Assembly (NCBI GenBank): GCA_002946415.1
Contig: NJPS01000061.1
Location: 186,001-250,000 of the forward strand
DNA: 64,000 nucleotides
Origin: Rutstroemia sp. NJR-2017a BVV2
Lineage: Eukaryota; Ascomycota; Leotiomycetes; Helotiales; Rutstroemiaceae
Reading direction: 5' to 3'
This document shows positions 32,786 to 45,315 of this stretch, in pieces. The notes beneath the pieces were generated by a model. It did no database searches. It saw nothing but the letters and a program-made list of their open reading frames with translations, and had not been told where the DNA came from. Position numbers and translations under genes: made by a program. Position 1 is the stretch's first letter. Each line of letters begins with the position of its first letter.

Positions 32786-35700
32786 ATGGCTTTAACTTCG
32801 GTGAGTACCTCATGTTCTCTACCCATTGTGCCGGCCATTATATATTGACTATGGTAGTGGAAAACATTCGATTTCTTCGAGGTCAGCCAAGTCAAGCCGC
32901 CAGACAGTGAGAGTAAATCCTTCTTCGAGAACAACGAAATAAGCTGCATTTGTTCCGGACCAGAGAATCTTTTCACCGGAAGCTATGATGGAACAGTTCG
33001 AATACTATCTCCGTCGTTCAAGATCCTGCGCACCTTCCAAGCTCACGATGTCGGCTCGATAACGCATATGAAGCAAGTAGAGGGCACATCATTATTGATC
33101 ACGATTGCTGTGGGTGGAAATACATAATATTTTGATGCTGGAAACTGATGGATTTCAGGAAGATTTATCACACGAACCAATATTGAAAGTGTGGGCGTTA
33201 GACAAAACAGTGAAGAAGACGGGCTTGCCAACGTGTCAATCGTCTCTGAGCATACAAAATGGGCGCAAGCAGTTTCCTGTGCGTCGCATCACTCCTTCGC
33301 AAGACCAGAGCTAGGCTTTATGAATTATCGGCTGATTTTTGGTAGATTTCGGCGTTCACTGCACTCGAGGATCTTTCTCAACTAGCGGTCGGATTTGCGA
33401 ACGGTGCTGTCACAGTCATAAGAGGAGATTTGATACATGATCGTGGGGCGAAGCAGAGAACGGTCCATGAATCTGAGGAGCCTATTACCGGAGTCGCATT
33501 CCGTGAGGAAGAACGGCTCGTCAATCTATACGTTGCTACGACATCACGATTGGTCAAGCTTATAATATCAGGCAGAGGACAAGGTCAACCAGCTAGGCCG
33601 GTGGAAGACTCTGGATGTGCTGTTGGATGCATGACGGTGGACCATAAGAATGGAGACATACTAGTCGCTCGAGATGATGCTATCTACTATTATCGGGTCG
33701 ATGGTCGGAATTCTTGCTATGGTTATGATGGTCCTAAAAGCTTCGTTGCAATACACGGAGATTATGTCGCTGTCGTCTCTCCACCCGCTACAACTGTTGC
33801 TGCGAGAGCTAGCACGGCTCGACAATTTGGTGGCGCTCATGCCGAGGACCTTTTCAACACATCGACATTTACGTTGCTGGATACAGACTTGAAATTTGTG
33901 GCCCACTCTGAATCGTTGGTTTCTCAAGTCAAGGACCTGTTTATTATCCAGGGCGATCTCTTTACATTGACACAAGATGGAAAGGTTGGAAATAGGCAGT
34001 TGTTTTGATGCGCATCGCTAACTACTAAGTAGATTCATCGTTATCACGAGAAGCCGCTGCAGCAAAGACTAGAGATTCTATATCAAAGGAACCTCTTCGT
34101 TCATGCTATCAATCTGGCTCAAAAGGCTGGTATGGACTCGAAGCAACAGAGCGTGATATACAGAAAATCTGGTGACTTCTTGTATCAGAAAGGGGACTAT
34201 GATGGTGCTATGCAGCAGTATTTGAAGGCCATTGATACCACAGAACCATCGCAGGTCATTCGCAAGGTACATAGCTGTGTCGATTTTCTGTGATGATTGA
34301 AGCTAACAAACTCAGTACCTTGATACTCAGCGTATCCACAACCTGATTGAGTATCTCGAGGAGCTCCACGAACACAACAAAGCTACCGCTGACCACACTA
34401 CTCTCTTACTTAATTGCTATGCGAAGCTCAAAGATATTGACAAGCTTGAGAAGTTTATTAAGACCCCGGGTGACCTTAAATTTGATCTCGACACCGCAAT
34501 TACCATGTGCAGGCAAGGTGGATATTACGAGCAGGCAGCATATCTAGCTAAGAAGCATGGCGAACATGAATTGGTGGTAGACATACTCATTGAGGATTCC
34601 AAGCGGTACTCAGAAGCTCTACAATACATCTGGCGGCTTGATCCTGAATCCGTAAGTCCCCCCAAGTCTCCCCCGGGCGTTCATCCTAATTTTTGACTAG
34701 GCATATCCAATTCTAATGAAATATGCCCGAGTCCTTTTGGAACATTGTCCACAAGATACTACGCAGATTTTCATCGATTACTACACTCGCAGCTATCGGC
34801 CTAGGAAAGATGTTGTCATCTCAGAAAGCCCCTCGCATCAGCCGGGTTACGCTGCTGGCGCTGTGAATGCTGTTCAAAATATGAGGGATCTTCTTCCGCT
34901 TCCATTTATGAATTCGTCTGCCATTGCTTCGCCAACTAGCCCGGGATTTGCCAAGCCTGGTACCAGCGATGGTCCAACTATCGAAACAATTGAGCAGTTA
35001 CCACCGCCTCCTGCTTACAGCCCACCACAGCCTAGGACTGCGTTCTCCTCCTTTGTGGATCACCCTGAAGAGTTTATCATCTTCCTAGAAGCTTGTTTAA
35101 AAGAACCGGGTCTCCAGGAACGTGACAAGATTGATCTCTATACCACTCTCTTCGAGATGTATCTACACAAATCCAATGAAAAGAAGGGTCAAAACCGAGA
35201 AGAGTGGGAAGGAAAGGCCAAGAAACTCATCGAGGGAGAAGATATACCAATCGATATCTCAAATGTGCTCCTACTCTCTCATTTGTCGGACTTCAAAGAC
35301 GGGACGACTCTGGTGCGCGAGCAAGCAGGCCTACGCTTTGATATTTTTCGATCATATACTTCAGCGAAAGATACCCGCGGTGCCATCAAAGCGTTACGTA
35401 AATATGGCCCCGAGGAGCCACAGCTATATCCAGCTGCACTCGCCTATTTCACTTCGGATCCAAAAGTTCTAGAAGAGGCGGGAGATGAACTAGATTTTGT
35501 TCTTGAAAAGATCGATGTCGATGGGCTAATGGCACCATTACAAGTGATTCAAACCTTGAGCACAAACGCCGTAGCAACGATGGGCATGGTCAAGTCATAT
35601 CTTCAACGGACTATCGAGCGCGAGCGGAAAGAAATCGCATCGAATCGCAGGCTTATTAGCTCGTACCGAACAGACACACAAACCAAACGGCAAGAGATTT

Positions 35701-36026
35701 TGGACCTCTCCGAAAAACCTCAAACATTCAACGCCACTAGATGTTCATTCTGTGGTACACAATTGGATCTTCCTACAGTACACTTTATGTGTAAGCATAG
35801 CTTCCATCAACGATGTTTGAAAGTCGATGACGAGGGCAACGTGGAGGGCGACTGTCCTACTTGCAAGAAAGAAAATGATACCATTAAGGCCATTAGACGT
35901 GCACAGGAAGAAAGCGCGGAGCGGCATGATTTGTTCTTAGATGTGCTGGCTAGAAGTTCGGATAAGTTTGGTACAATCAGCGAGTTCTTTGGGAGAGGGG
36001 TTATGGAGGTCCCGGGCGTGGAATAG
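32786..36026 (+). CDS. vps11: Vps11/Pep5, HOPS/CORVET core subunit with RING-H2
   Basis: Shared core subunit of the HOPS and CORVET tethering complexes that drive endosome and vacuole fusion. Exons 32786-32800, 32858-33109, 33159-33278, 33346-33984, 34033-34266, 34316-34651 and 34701-36026, all with 48-67 nt introns, give 973 residues. The 15-nt first exon (MALTS) leads into WKTFDFFEVSQ. The N-terminal third is a beta-propeller (NEISCICSG, FTGSYDGTVRIL, ILRTFQAHD, LKVWALDK). The middle is an alpha-solenoid of clathrin-repeat type (LYQRNLFVHAINLAQ, YLKAIDTTEPSQVIRKYLD, MCRQGGYYEQAAYLAKKHGE). The RING-H2 is at about 880-920 (CSFCG, MCKHSFHQRC, CPTCKK). All exons join in frame, and the length fits fungal Vps11. 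Confidence 0.96.
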
Positions 36027-36863
36027 GCGAATTAATTTACATTTCTCATCATTATTTGGATATACGAACTTGCATTTTTGCGCTGCTGTGACTTGACAGT
36101 GTTCTGAGACTGCGTGCTCTGGGACTTGACCTAGATGAGATTCGTCTCTTTGAGGCATTTTCTAACGTGGATTGTTATGTACTATGCTGTATGTTATCGT
36201 GTGAACTGTAAAGTTGTTTAGAATTTGGTGCTTCTGATATCGATATTTCTACTACGCACTGTCAACAACAGCCATGACTTTCAATTGTGCTTTCTCACTT
36301 AGATTAAGGTTAATCTTATAGAAAGTTACCGAGCTCCTCAAAGATCAGTAATCAAAGAAAGGTTTCGGTTGACGATCAGTAATCATGGACTTTTACGCAC
36401 GTAAGATCGAAATACCTATCAAAACGTGGGAAACAAGCTTTCTTGCTTCTCAATCTAACTCATTCCTAATTGAATGCACAGTCCCACACAAGGATCAACG
36501 AACCAAGATCGATTCTACTGTAGATCATTTCCTACGTCTCGACATACGTTATCATGGCACTCGGTGACATCCCGAGGTTCACTAGAAAAGGTAAAAGGAT
36601 TAGAGGACATGATTGTTTCCTTTACAGGCACCGAAGATGTGATCAATCATGCATTTAATCACATCTTTAACTGTCTTCGTGTGGTATTTGTAAGCTGAGC
36701 TCTTATTCTGCTTTGGTTGTCATGTCTCTAGGTCATTGAACGTCGACACGAAGCCCAACTCCGAATGTCATAACATATAATACTGGCAAAGGTCGTTGTG
36801 ACATTGATACATTCTCTGAGCTATCCAACAGAGTCTTGGGACGAGGAAACCCTCACAGTAAGA
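36027..36863. other. Intergenic, no supported gene
   Basis: Spacer between vps11 and the MFS exporter, with only short frames. The coding frame of the exporter extends upstream of its first ATG but opens there with GTG. Confidence 0.5.
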
Positions 36864-38589
36864 ATGTCTAATCACGACCCACAGCACGAGAAGATATCCC
36901 GAGCCTCGAGCTCGTCTGATCAAGTCGATGTCTTACCGACTGCCCAAGCAGGGGAAAAGGATATCGAAGGCCAGAACGAGACAATAGCTATACCGCCGTT
37001 GAGATGGAATGGACCGGACGATCCAGATAATCCTTTGAATTGGCCAACGTGGAAGAGATGCTGGCATGTTGTTCCACCGGCTCTGATATCCTTCTCTGCG
37101 TGAGTTTAATATTACTTTCCACGATGACTTGTACAATACTAACTCATTCCTACAGAACCCTCGGTTCATCACTTTCTACCCCCGCCGTCCCCGCCTTGAG
37201 TATCGACTTCCACACCAGCAGCACAGTGTCTCTCCTCCCTCTAAGCTTCTACGTTTTAGCTCTAGCATTAGGACCACTTCTCGCAGCTCCTCTTTCCGAA
37301 TCTTTCGGCCGGAAACCTGTTTATCTGTTCTCAGTTCCTTTAGGATGCATCTTCACGCTTGGCTGCGGCTTCTCCCAAACTATTGCACAGCTATGCGTCT
37401 TGCGCTTTTTTGCCGGCATGGCTTTTTCACCCAGTTTGGCTATCGGGGCAGGCAGTATTGCGGATTGTTTTCCAGCTGAGAAAAGAGCACGGCCGAGTGC
37501 GTTTTATGTTATGAGTCCGTTTTTGGGTCCGGCATTAGGGTGAGTACTGCGTGAAAATGGGAACTGGTATTGGTATGAGAGATGGCTAACAATGGAAAAT
37601 AAACAGACCAGTAATAGGATCATTCGTCTCCGTTCGTAAGTCCTGGCGCTGGACGCAATGGACTCTTATATTCTTCAGCATCTTCTCATTCCTCCCCCTT
37701 CTCTTCACCTCCGAAACACTCCACTCCCGACTCCTCCTCACCCGCGCCAAAAAGCTAGGCCAACCTGTGCCTGCCTCCCCTTTCCCCTCCAAACAAGCGA
37801 AAATCAAATTCCTCCTCACAGTCACCCTCTTCCGCCCCATCCACATGCTCTTCACCGAACCCATCGTCGCCTTCCTCAGTCTCTACGTCGCCTTCAACTT
37901 TTCCGTTCTCTTCAGCTTCTTCGCTGCGTTTCCATACACTTTCAAAAAGGTCTACGGCTTCGATACGGAGCAGAGCGGTTTGGTGTTCTTGGCTATAGGC
38001 GTGGGGTGTGCGTTTGCGGTCACGACGGTCATTGCGTGCGATGAGTGGTTGTATCAGCCGCTGGTGAAGAAATCGCATGAAGAGGGTAGGGGAGGTGTGG
38101 TTGCGCCGGAATTCAGACTGTATCCGGCGCTGATGGGCAGTTTTGGGTTGCCTGTGGGACTGTTTTGGTTTGCATGGAGTGCGGGGGAGGGAGCGCATTG
38201 GAGTGTGCCGGTGGTGGGGTCGGTGTTCTTTGCGTGGGGGAATTTGTCGGTTTTTATGGGTGAGTGTGGTTTCTACTTCATTTTTACCTTGCCTCTCTCG
38301 ATAGATGTTCGTATACTAATCTTGAGTGATAGCGTCGGCGAATTATCTCATCGATACTTACCAAGCGCTGACCGGTGCTTCGGCACTTGCTGCGAATGGT
38401 CTCCTGAGATATGTATTAGGTGCTGCATTTCCGTTATTCACGCTGCAGATGTATAGGAGTTTGGGGATCGCATGGGCGACGAGCTTGTTGGGATTTGTGT
38501 GTGTGGCACTGCTACCTGTGCCGTGGGTTTTATGGGTATGGGGGAGAAGAATTCGCAAGGGCAGCGGATATGATACGATTAAAGCATGA
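36864..38589 (+). CDS. MFS exporter, DHA1 family (multidrug/polyamine type)
   Basis: Twelve-helix proton antiporter, plasma membrane. Exons 36864-37099, 37156-37539, 37607-38259 and 38333-38589 (introns 56, 67, 73 nt) give 509 residues. The N-terminal cytosolic part ends in WNGPDDPDNPLNWPTWKRCW, the standard fungal DHA1 lead-in to helix 1. Helix 2-3 loop reads SESFGRKPVYLFS (motif A variant). Helix 5 ends MSPFLGPALGPVIGSFV (motif C, antiporter), split by intron 2. The second half retains the family pattern YLIDTYQALTGASALAAN. Start ATG 36864 lies directly before the polar N-terminus. The substrate is unknown. No biosynthetic gene is adjacent, so a role in toxin or drug efflux is only a family-level guess. 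Confidence 0.92.
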
Positions 38590-38699
38590 AGAGGGATGGC
38601 AGCATGAGCGAGACGTAGATGTAGAACCAGTCTACCAAGGGTGTTTTGAAAAGTTTATATAGATGTAGATCTTAGTGGCTGGATGCAAAGTGTATGAAT

Positions 38700-40029
38700 T
38701 CAATGCTTCGAACTCTGAGAATCCAAAAACTTGCCCACTTCCTGCGCCAGAATCTCATGCGTATGATAAGTGATATGACCGGTATTATACCAGAAGTATT
38801 GCGGGATAGGTATACATCCGTACGCGGCGTAATTAGCTGTATACCATTAATATCATCCTTTACTTATCTCTACGTCCGGTGTAAAAGGATGGAAGACTTA
38901 CTAGCAATATCAGGAGCATCGTATCGAGGACAGTAATTCGTGACGTTCTTGATTCCATACGGCGCCGGATCGTCAAGTACAGAAGACAAATACGAAAACG
39001 TATCGAAGACCATGGCTTTTGTACCGGGATGGGTGGACTCGAAATTAGCTGCAGTGGACGCTAGAATGCTGTTGTACTGATTCAGCATAGTAGCATTTGG
39101 AAGCGGACCAGCTGCTCGAATGAGGTTGGGTGGCTAGAAGGTAGGAATTAGCAACGGGTTCTAGAAGACAACAAGATGTCACATACGGTTCGTTGCAGCG
39201 GTGGTAGTTTCATGAAGAGGTAGTTCCGGAATCCAGCTTTGTAGATCGTTTCGATGGCAGCGAATTCAGTGCGGATGATATTGGTGTAGAGAGATGCGAA
39301 TGATGTTGAGTTGTAAGAGGGGAACTTGTAGGAGTCGGTGTCTCCGATATCGTTGATGCCGATCCAGATAGCGACGAGTGTTTTCGAGGGGTCCATTGGG
39401 ATCACGGGTTGAGCGTAGGTCGACCATTGTTTGATTTGATTTTCCAGAGAGACAGTGTAGTTGTGATGGAGAGCCGTGCTGATTTTCTGTTAGTAAAAAC
39501 TATCCAATGGATGATAGGAGCTCTTACTATGTTGTTGAGACGTCGGATCCTGCAAAGGCGAAGTCCCACAGTTGTTTTGCACAGTTTGATGGGAGGCCAG
39601 AGAAGCAGGATGTGAGATATTCTACCCAATTTGGACCTCCGGCTGAAGTACCGAGCTGTTATATTTGTCAGTTTCATTCTAATGTGCGGTAATGAATAGG
39701 GACTTACCTGATTTTGGATGATTTTATTGCTCATCAGTTCCTCGGGCGTGTACGAGAAATCCTGAAGATCTCCAATGAAGGAGTAATTTTGATGACCGTA
39801 TGTTCCCTGTACATAGGTATATGAATCTCCGAATGCCAGGCTGATGGATATGTCAGAACACTAGCTTAGCTAGAGAGTAGGATTTGGAAGTGAATATCGT
39901 GCCATAAGCACATCAAACTTACAGATACTTGGTATCACGCCAATTGAACGAAGACTTAGCCTTCGACGACGGAAGGGCGGACACGGTGCATATCCCGCAA
40001 GCGATCGATACGGCACGAGAAAACTTCAT
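38700..40029 (-). CDS. Secreted SGNH/GDSL acetylesterase, CE16 family
   Basis: Extracellular esterase that removes acetyl groups from plant-wall oligosaccharides (CE16 role, family-level). Six exons, 40029..39923, 39840..39708, 39655..39528, 39478..39187, 39133..38902 and 38836..38700, with introns of 82, 52, 49, 53 and 65 nt, give 342 residues. The first about 20 residues are a signal peptide (MKFSRAVSIACGICTVSA). Block I is AFGDSYTY with the nucleophilic Ser, block II has GTSAGGPNW, block III is WIGINDIGD (oxyanion Asn), and the C-terminal block is FWYNTGHITYHTHEILA, carrying the catalytic His. Where many members have Asp in the last block (YDTGH), Asn stands here, which would be worth aligning. 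DVSTTYTALHHNYT, typical of CE16, is rebuilt across intron 3. Candidate CreA sites lie upstream. Confidence 0.92.
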
Positions 40030-40322
40030 GGTGAGAATAAAGCTGGATAACCACAAGTACTAACAGCATCCAGCAGAAGAAACGAGTGCCAAGTCATGAA
40101 GTATTTATATACCCCCAAGCAACACAGCTCCACTCCTCCGCATCCCCAGCATACCCTTCCGCCTCTCGAATACGACCCATTTTGCAGAAACAATTGACGA
40201 TCAACATATCTTCGCTCGAGATTTTCCCGAGAAACAGATGCAGCAAGATGGACAGTGCTTTTTCATCCGTTTCCCCATTGGCTCATAGCAGGTGACGTCT
40301 GCTGGTTGAACGTCTCCGAAAT

Positions 40323-40367
40323 GCGGGGGATGGACGGAAAAACTTTCCCCGGATTTGAACGCCCCGC
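40323..40367. promoter_or_regulatory. Cluster of three CreA/CreA-like SYGGRG sites upstream of the CE16 esterase
   Basis: GCGGGG at 40323-40328, CCCCGG (CCGGGG on minus) at 40347-40352 and CCCCGC (GCGGGG on minus) at 40362-40367, all within 45 bp and about 300-340 bp upstream of the esterase start. Clustered SYGGRG sites are how the carbon catabolite repressor CreA/Cre1 usually binds. The third site begins a 7-bp-stem hairpin (CCGCAAT...ATTGCGG). Confidence 0.4.
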
Positions 40368-43243
40368 AATGGGAATTGCGGATAAATAATCTACTTTATT
40401 TATTTGGAGCTTTCTCTTCGTGGCGGATGTTTCTGGGAAGCTATTTGTTAGTAGGTTTGTTGTGAACCAGATATCCGTTCATGCGAATATCGTTCGCGTA
40501 TCCATAACTATTGATTTCGTCGTACCTAATTTGCCAACCATGTATACTCGAAAGGTTAACCAGAGGAGTAAGTTATTGAATGCTTCGCTGGGTAATAAAG
40601 CTTGTTCTAGAACACAAATGAGCTTTATTTTTAAGCGACTTTGGAAACGCAACGAATCTTTGACTGCGGCATGGGAACTTGCCACCTCGTCTTCTGAATA
40701 CAGGCTCGAACGGCTAGCCACCTCCAGCAGTTCAAGACTTTCACCAGTCCTGATCAGCCAACTTATTCTGCAATGTCTACGGACTTTGAGGATAACAGAT
40801 GTATTGCACAAATGGTGCGAACTATCACATTCCAGAGGATATTGAAGATCCAGTTGTGTCTGCTCCTCCCTGGAGTTTTGGTGTCAAGCTTGGCGCCCCA
40901 TTGTCCCTGTACAAATTCATGAGTCTCCGATCTAACTCATAGACAGTCGTTATACATCAAAGGAGAGGCAGGACAGTGTGCAATCCGGATTGTATAATTG
41001 GTTAATGTTGGTCCTTCACTTGAGGACAAGCTTTGTCAGGTTCGTCCGAATCAAGGCTCGGACTCATCGTTCAGCAGAGCGTTCCGATCCCCGCTCGAAT
41101 AGTCGCGATGCACCTATATGCAGTAATGGGTTGCTTCTGAAGGCCTACCCAGGGCTAACCAGACAAGAATTCCACAATTCATCTTGGAGATCCTGTTGCT
41201 GACATATAGAATTTACCCTTATTCCTATTTGAAGCTCTGCTGAGGCCGAGTACAGGCCGGCGCTCATAGAAGAAGCTCTTCTTGCGATTGGACCATTTCT
41301 TTTGGACTGAAGACAATGTGTCTGCCGACCTCTTGTGATGATAGACCGAACAAGCAAGGGCAGCTAGAGACTTCAAAGAAAAGCTGTCCGCTCTTCGAAA
41401 GACTGTCGAGAACAGTGCTTCTCACTGAATTAGGTGAATGATTGATTAGCGTCAGGCTTTTCAAGTGTTATATCAGTTCGAAGAAATGATATATGGTAGT
41501 TTGCATGTGAAGGCGTTTAAAAGGAGTGAATAAAGCTACTGGGCAGGGACGATAATCTGGAGGAGGTTGAGCTAGTTGTGGGTAGAGGGTGGTCTGGCGA
41601 TCGGGAAAACATATCTTATGAATGGTGCCGATGTAAAATGATAGTACATGCTAGGTGGTTCTACTAGCTGGTTGTACTTAGCCTACTAGTGTGGTGATGA
41701 GGGCACCGGCGACTGGAGACTGTTGATGGGCCCAGGTGAGCAAGCAGTAATGTGAAATTCTGAGCTGAGAAATGCATATGTTGATTTATCTGAAGAACTA
41801 ATTTACAGAGAAAACAGAGGGTTCATATCCTCAAGAAGGTGGCAATAATGCGGAAACAAAGAAAGATCTAGTCTCTAGAATAGCCCATAGCTATACACTT
41901 ATGCCATCGGAGCCTCCGGCGGAGCCCTGAGATCCGTCGGATTCGGACCATCTCCGAATGCCTTCATTTCACAAGTAATGTTGAGGAACGTAAAACATCT
42001 AACATGAGTAAGTTGAGTAACTTCTAAAGCGTAAGTGCTGTGCGTTGGCAACGGACCATTTTGGTTGAACGCTCAAACTGAACTCACGAATGAACAATAT
42101 TCAGGGACAATATGGTGAACTAAACGCGCATCTTGGAGTAGATCATTGCTTCCAGGGAGTTAATCCACACCTGAGAACCCTTCGACCATAACCTTACATC
42201 GAGGATGCTATTAGGATTCCTTCAATTTCCCTTTTCCTCCTGGGCCTTGCCACACCAATCCAATCTTGAGAACTAACTTGTTACGAGTCGTCGAACATGT
42301 GATCGTGGGACCTTAGGCTCAGAGATTGGAGAAGGCCAATCATAGTAGAACCACACAGTAAGTGGTACATGACCCCAAGGAGCGGACGGATCCTGAGCGC
42401 TCCTCGGGCCCCTAGAGAACGAAGGTCTATATAATCAGATAGTTTCCTTAGTATATGGAGCTTCGTGCTCAACCTACAATTACTACTTGTTTGCCTACCA
42501 TTGCAATTACGATCGATTCCCTGTGTGACTGTTTTCAACAATAAATGTTGGTACGTATCGGGTCTTGTATCACCTTGTTCCCTTCTACTGTGAACTAAGT
42601 GATTCTTATGATGCATGATGGTTCTCATTCTAGGTGGGCATCGTGGCCCTTATTAAGTGCACCTTAAATGGCGCAATGCCGTAGACTAATTACAAATGCC
42701 ATTCACTTAAAAGTGGTGGAGATTGCACCCAACACGAGTCAATGTGCTTTGCCGTTCGTCCCAACAATAAACCCTACAATAATACTAGAAGCCCGACAGC
42801 TTGTAGTATTCGAGATCCTGACCACTTCCACGTGACTCAGAAGACAAGCATTCGTAACACAGCAATCGAAAATCAAGAAGACAACACTAAAGGAAGACTA
42901 TAAAAGGACTTGCAATATAAAATAAAGCAAAGTATAGACCTGATCCGCCGGAATCCAAACCCCAAGTTTTTAATTGACGGAAGCGGCAAAAGAGGAACTG
43001 CAGAGCGAGTTGTGAGTGACATCGACTACTGGTTCGAGAACATCAAGCGACGTAGAATTAAGAATGAAACCCTACTATACGCTGATCAAGAGCCTTGACC
43101 AACAGTCGGGTATAGCGGCCTTTATGTGCCAGCGAAGCGGAAGTTATTAGAATCTAGACCCGCGATCATTGCAGACGAATAAGGGGAAAACTTTAAAATA
43201 ATCCGGCGCACCCTAGGGAGTACTTGGTCGCAAGGATATATAA

Positions 43244-43357
43244 TTGTAGTCCCTGTCGCTCCACGATCTAAATTCTAGCCAATCAAGTAGCACAGAAGAG
43301 CTTGTTTTCGCGAGCTGATTGGGTGAAAAATAATTAGTATAAGAACAGGGACTACAA
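43244..43357. mobile_element. MITE-like element, 114 bp, 13-bp perfect terminal inverted repeats
   Basis: Left end TTGTAGTCCCTGT, right end ACAGGGACTACAA, an exact inverted match. Inner parts are also partly palindromic (CCAATCA near the left, TGATTGG near the right). TA dinucleotides flank the element one base out on each side (43241-43242 and 43359-43360), compatible with a Tc1/mariner-type TA target. No coding capacity. Confidence 0.5.
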
Positions 43358-43700
43358 GTACTATGTATTTATCCTTGGACCAAGTATCCCAGACTGAGGA
43401 GGCTAGTGCCATTCCACGGCAGTTCTTGAAGATAGAGGATGCCTTCACAATGCGCGAGGGCAACTCTGGCGTGGCAGCGGGTGACTAAAACTTGTGATTT
43501 GCGGCCGCTCGAGTGCAGCCGCAAGTAAGGGGGGGAAGTGGGGACAGACGAATAGAAGATACACACGGAAACCGGAAAGCAGGTGAGGTGCAGTCGCTGC
43601 ATAAATGCGTCGATGCAGCTTCTAGAGACAACTTATGCAATGGATAAAATCTTAATGGCGAAGACACGCAGCCGTCTTCCGAGAGACATTGAATGTCGAA

Positions 43701-43709
43701 GATATAAAA
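43701..43709 (+). promoter_or_regulatory. Probable TATA box of the downstream P450 gene
   Basis: GATATAAAAG lies about 90 bp before ATG 43792. An in-frame ATG at 43720 is only about 15 bp after it and so is probably upstream of the transcription start. Confidence 0.45.
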
Positions 43710-43791
43710 GCCGTGCTAGATGTCGGAAACCAGAGGAAGCATCTGCAACTTTACTTTAACTAAATTCTCATACGATTTTCAGAGCATCACA

Positions 43792-45315
43792 ATGTTGGCA
43801 GTGGCTGCTCCAGTAGCAATCCTCTATCTTCTTTACACTTTAATTTCCACTATCCGGGTTCTTTACTACCATCCTCTCAGTCGCATCCCCGGTCCGACAC
43901 TATGGATCGCTTTTCCAATATTTCGTCACCTCTCGATGATGCGAGGGAGGCTCGATATCGATCTTCGAGCTCTCCACGAGAAATATGGCGAGGTCGTTCG
44001 ATTTGCGCCCGATGAGGTCTCCTTCATCACCGCCCAAGCCTGGCGGGACATTTATGGCCACGGCCATAAGCAACTGCCTAAGTTCCGACACTCGGCCATA
44101 AACCCCTTAGATATTATTAACGCAAACGATGCTGACCACTCTCGATACCGCAAAGCTATGTCTCATGCCTTTTCCGCGAAAGGACTTCAAGCGCAAGAGC
44201 CGATCCTGAACGAATACGTCGATAAACTTATCACTAAATTGGAGCACGAAGCAAAATCTCAGTTGCCTGTGGATATGGTCATGTGGTATAATCTTACCAC
44301 ATTTGATCTCATTGGCGATCTTGCCTTTGGTCAGTCTTTCGGCGGGCTCGAGAAATCACAGTATCACTTCTGGGTCTCGACAATTTTCGATTCCATACGC
44401 GTAGTACCGTTTATCAAAGTCAAGGACATCTATCCTATATTCTTCCAATTGATCAAACCTTTTATGCGCAGTGGTTTGGCAGACGCACGTCAACGGCAGC
44501 AGGACTACAGCAAAACAGCGGTGCAAAAGAGGCTTACGAACCATGAGTCCTCCGACCTTGTAGACTTCATGGATTCCATGCTCCGACATCGCGGTGAGAA
44601 AGATGGGCTAAGCGATGAAGAGCTGTCAGCAAATTCCAGTATTCTTGTTATCGCTGGCAGCGAAACCACCGCCACTTTGTTATCGGGTGTGACCTTCTTG
44701 CTTCTGAAGAACCCGGCGGCGATGAAAAAGTTGACGGATGAAGTGCGATCGGTCATGCAAACTGAAGAGGATATCACTTTTGCAAACGCGACTGCAAATC
44801 TCCCGTACATGTTAGCCTGTCTTGAAGAGGCCTTTCGAAGGTATCCACCGGTTCCTACCGGATTGCAACGAGTTACCACTTCGACCACAATTATTTCGGG
44901 CTATGAGGTCCCTCCAAACGTAAGATCAGAAGTGTATCGTCATTCCAGAAAAAGTAGCTAACAATCCCCAAAGACCAAGGTAGCTGTTCATCAATCCGCG
45001 GCGTATTATTCTTCTCTCAATTTTCACAAGCCCGAGTGCTATATCCCAGAGCGCTGGCTCCCAGAAGCGAAAAACGACCCACAATCGCCCTTCTTCAACG
45101 ATAACCGTGACGTTTTGCAGCCATTCTCTACCGGACCACGTAACTGCATCGGCCGAAATCTAGCCTATAACGAGATGCGCGTCATCCTGGCTCGGATCAT
45201 CTGGAAATTCGACCTCGAATTATGTCCTGAATCTCAGGCGTGGGACGATCAGAAATCATACGTTCTGTGGGACAAGCCCAAACTGATGTGCAAGTTGACA
45301 CCGAGGGCATATTGA
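43792..45315 (+). CDS. Cytochrome P450, CYP65/trichothecene hydroxylase-like
   Basis: ER-anchored monooxygenase, probably of secondary metabolism or detoxification. Exons 43792-44919 and 44974-45315 (54-nt intron) give 489 residues. N-terminal anchor LAVAAPVAILYLLYTLI is followed by the hinge YYHPLSRIPGP. The I-helix has AGSETTAT, the K-helix ExxR is EEAFR, then PERW, and the haem loop is FSTGPRNCIGRNLAYNEMR with Cys about 434. All signatures are intact. ATG 43792 is preferred over 43720 because the hydrophobic anchor then starts at residue 2 and the TATA box is well placed. No terpene cyclase, PKS or NRPS gene is near, so the substrate cannot be inferred from context. Confidence 0.93.

Larger units (their letters stand above)
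40030..43791. other. Long gene-free region with one MITE-like element
   Basis: This 3.8-kb stretch has no frame with a recognisable domain. A short frame at 42910-43098 (ending IKRRRIKNETLLYADQEP) might be a transposon or gene remnant but cannot be assigned. The 114-bp palindromic element at 43244-43357 and the promoter sites noted separately are the only structured features seen. Confidence 0.45.

Noticed and set aside
40340..40375. tRNA-like T-arm (GGATTTGAACG on plus)
   Set aside because: The flanking bases do not form the required 5-bp stem, and no acceptor or anticodon arm is seen. The sequence is better read as clustered GC-rich promoter sites.
42910..43098. 62-codon frame ending IKRRRIKNETLLYADQEP
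   Set aside because: It might be a remnant of a transposon or regulator, but nothing identifiable remains and no larger element frames it.
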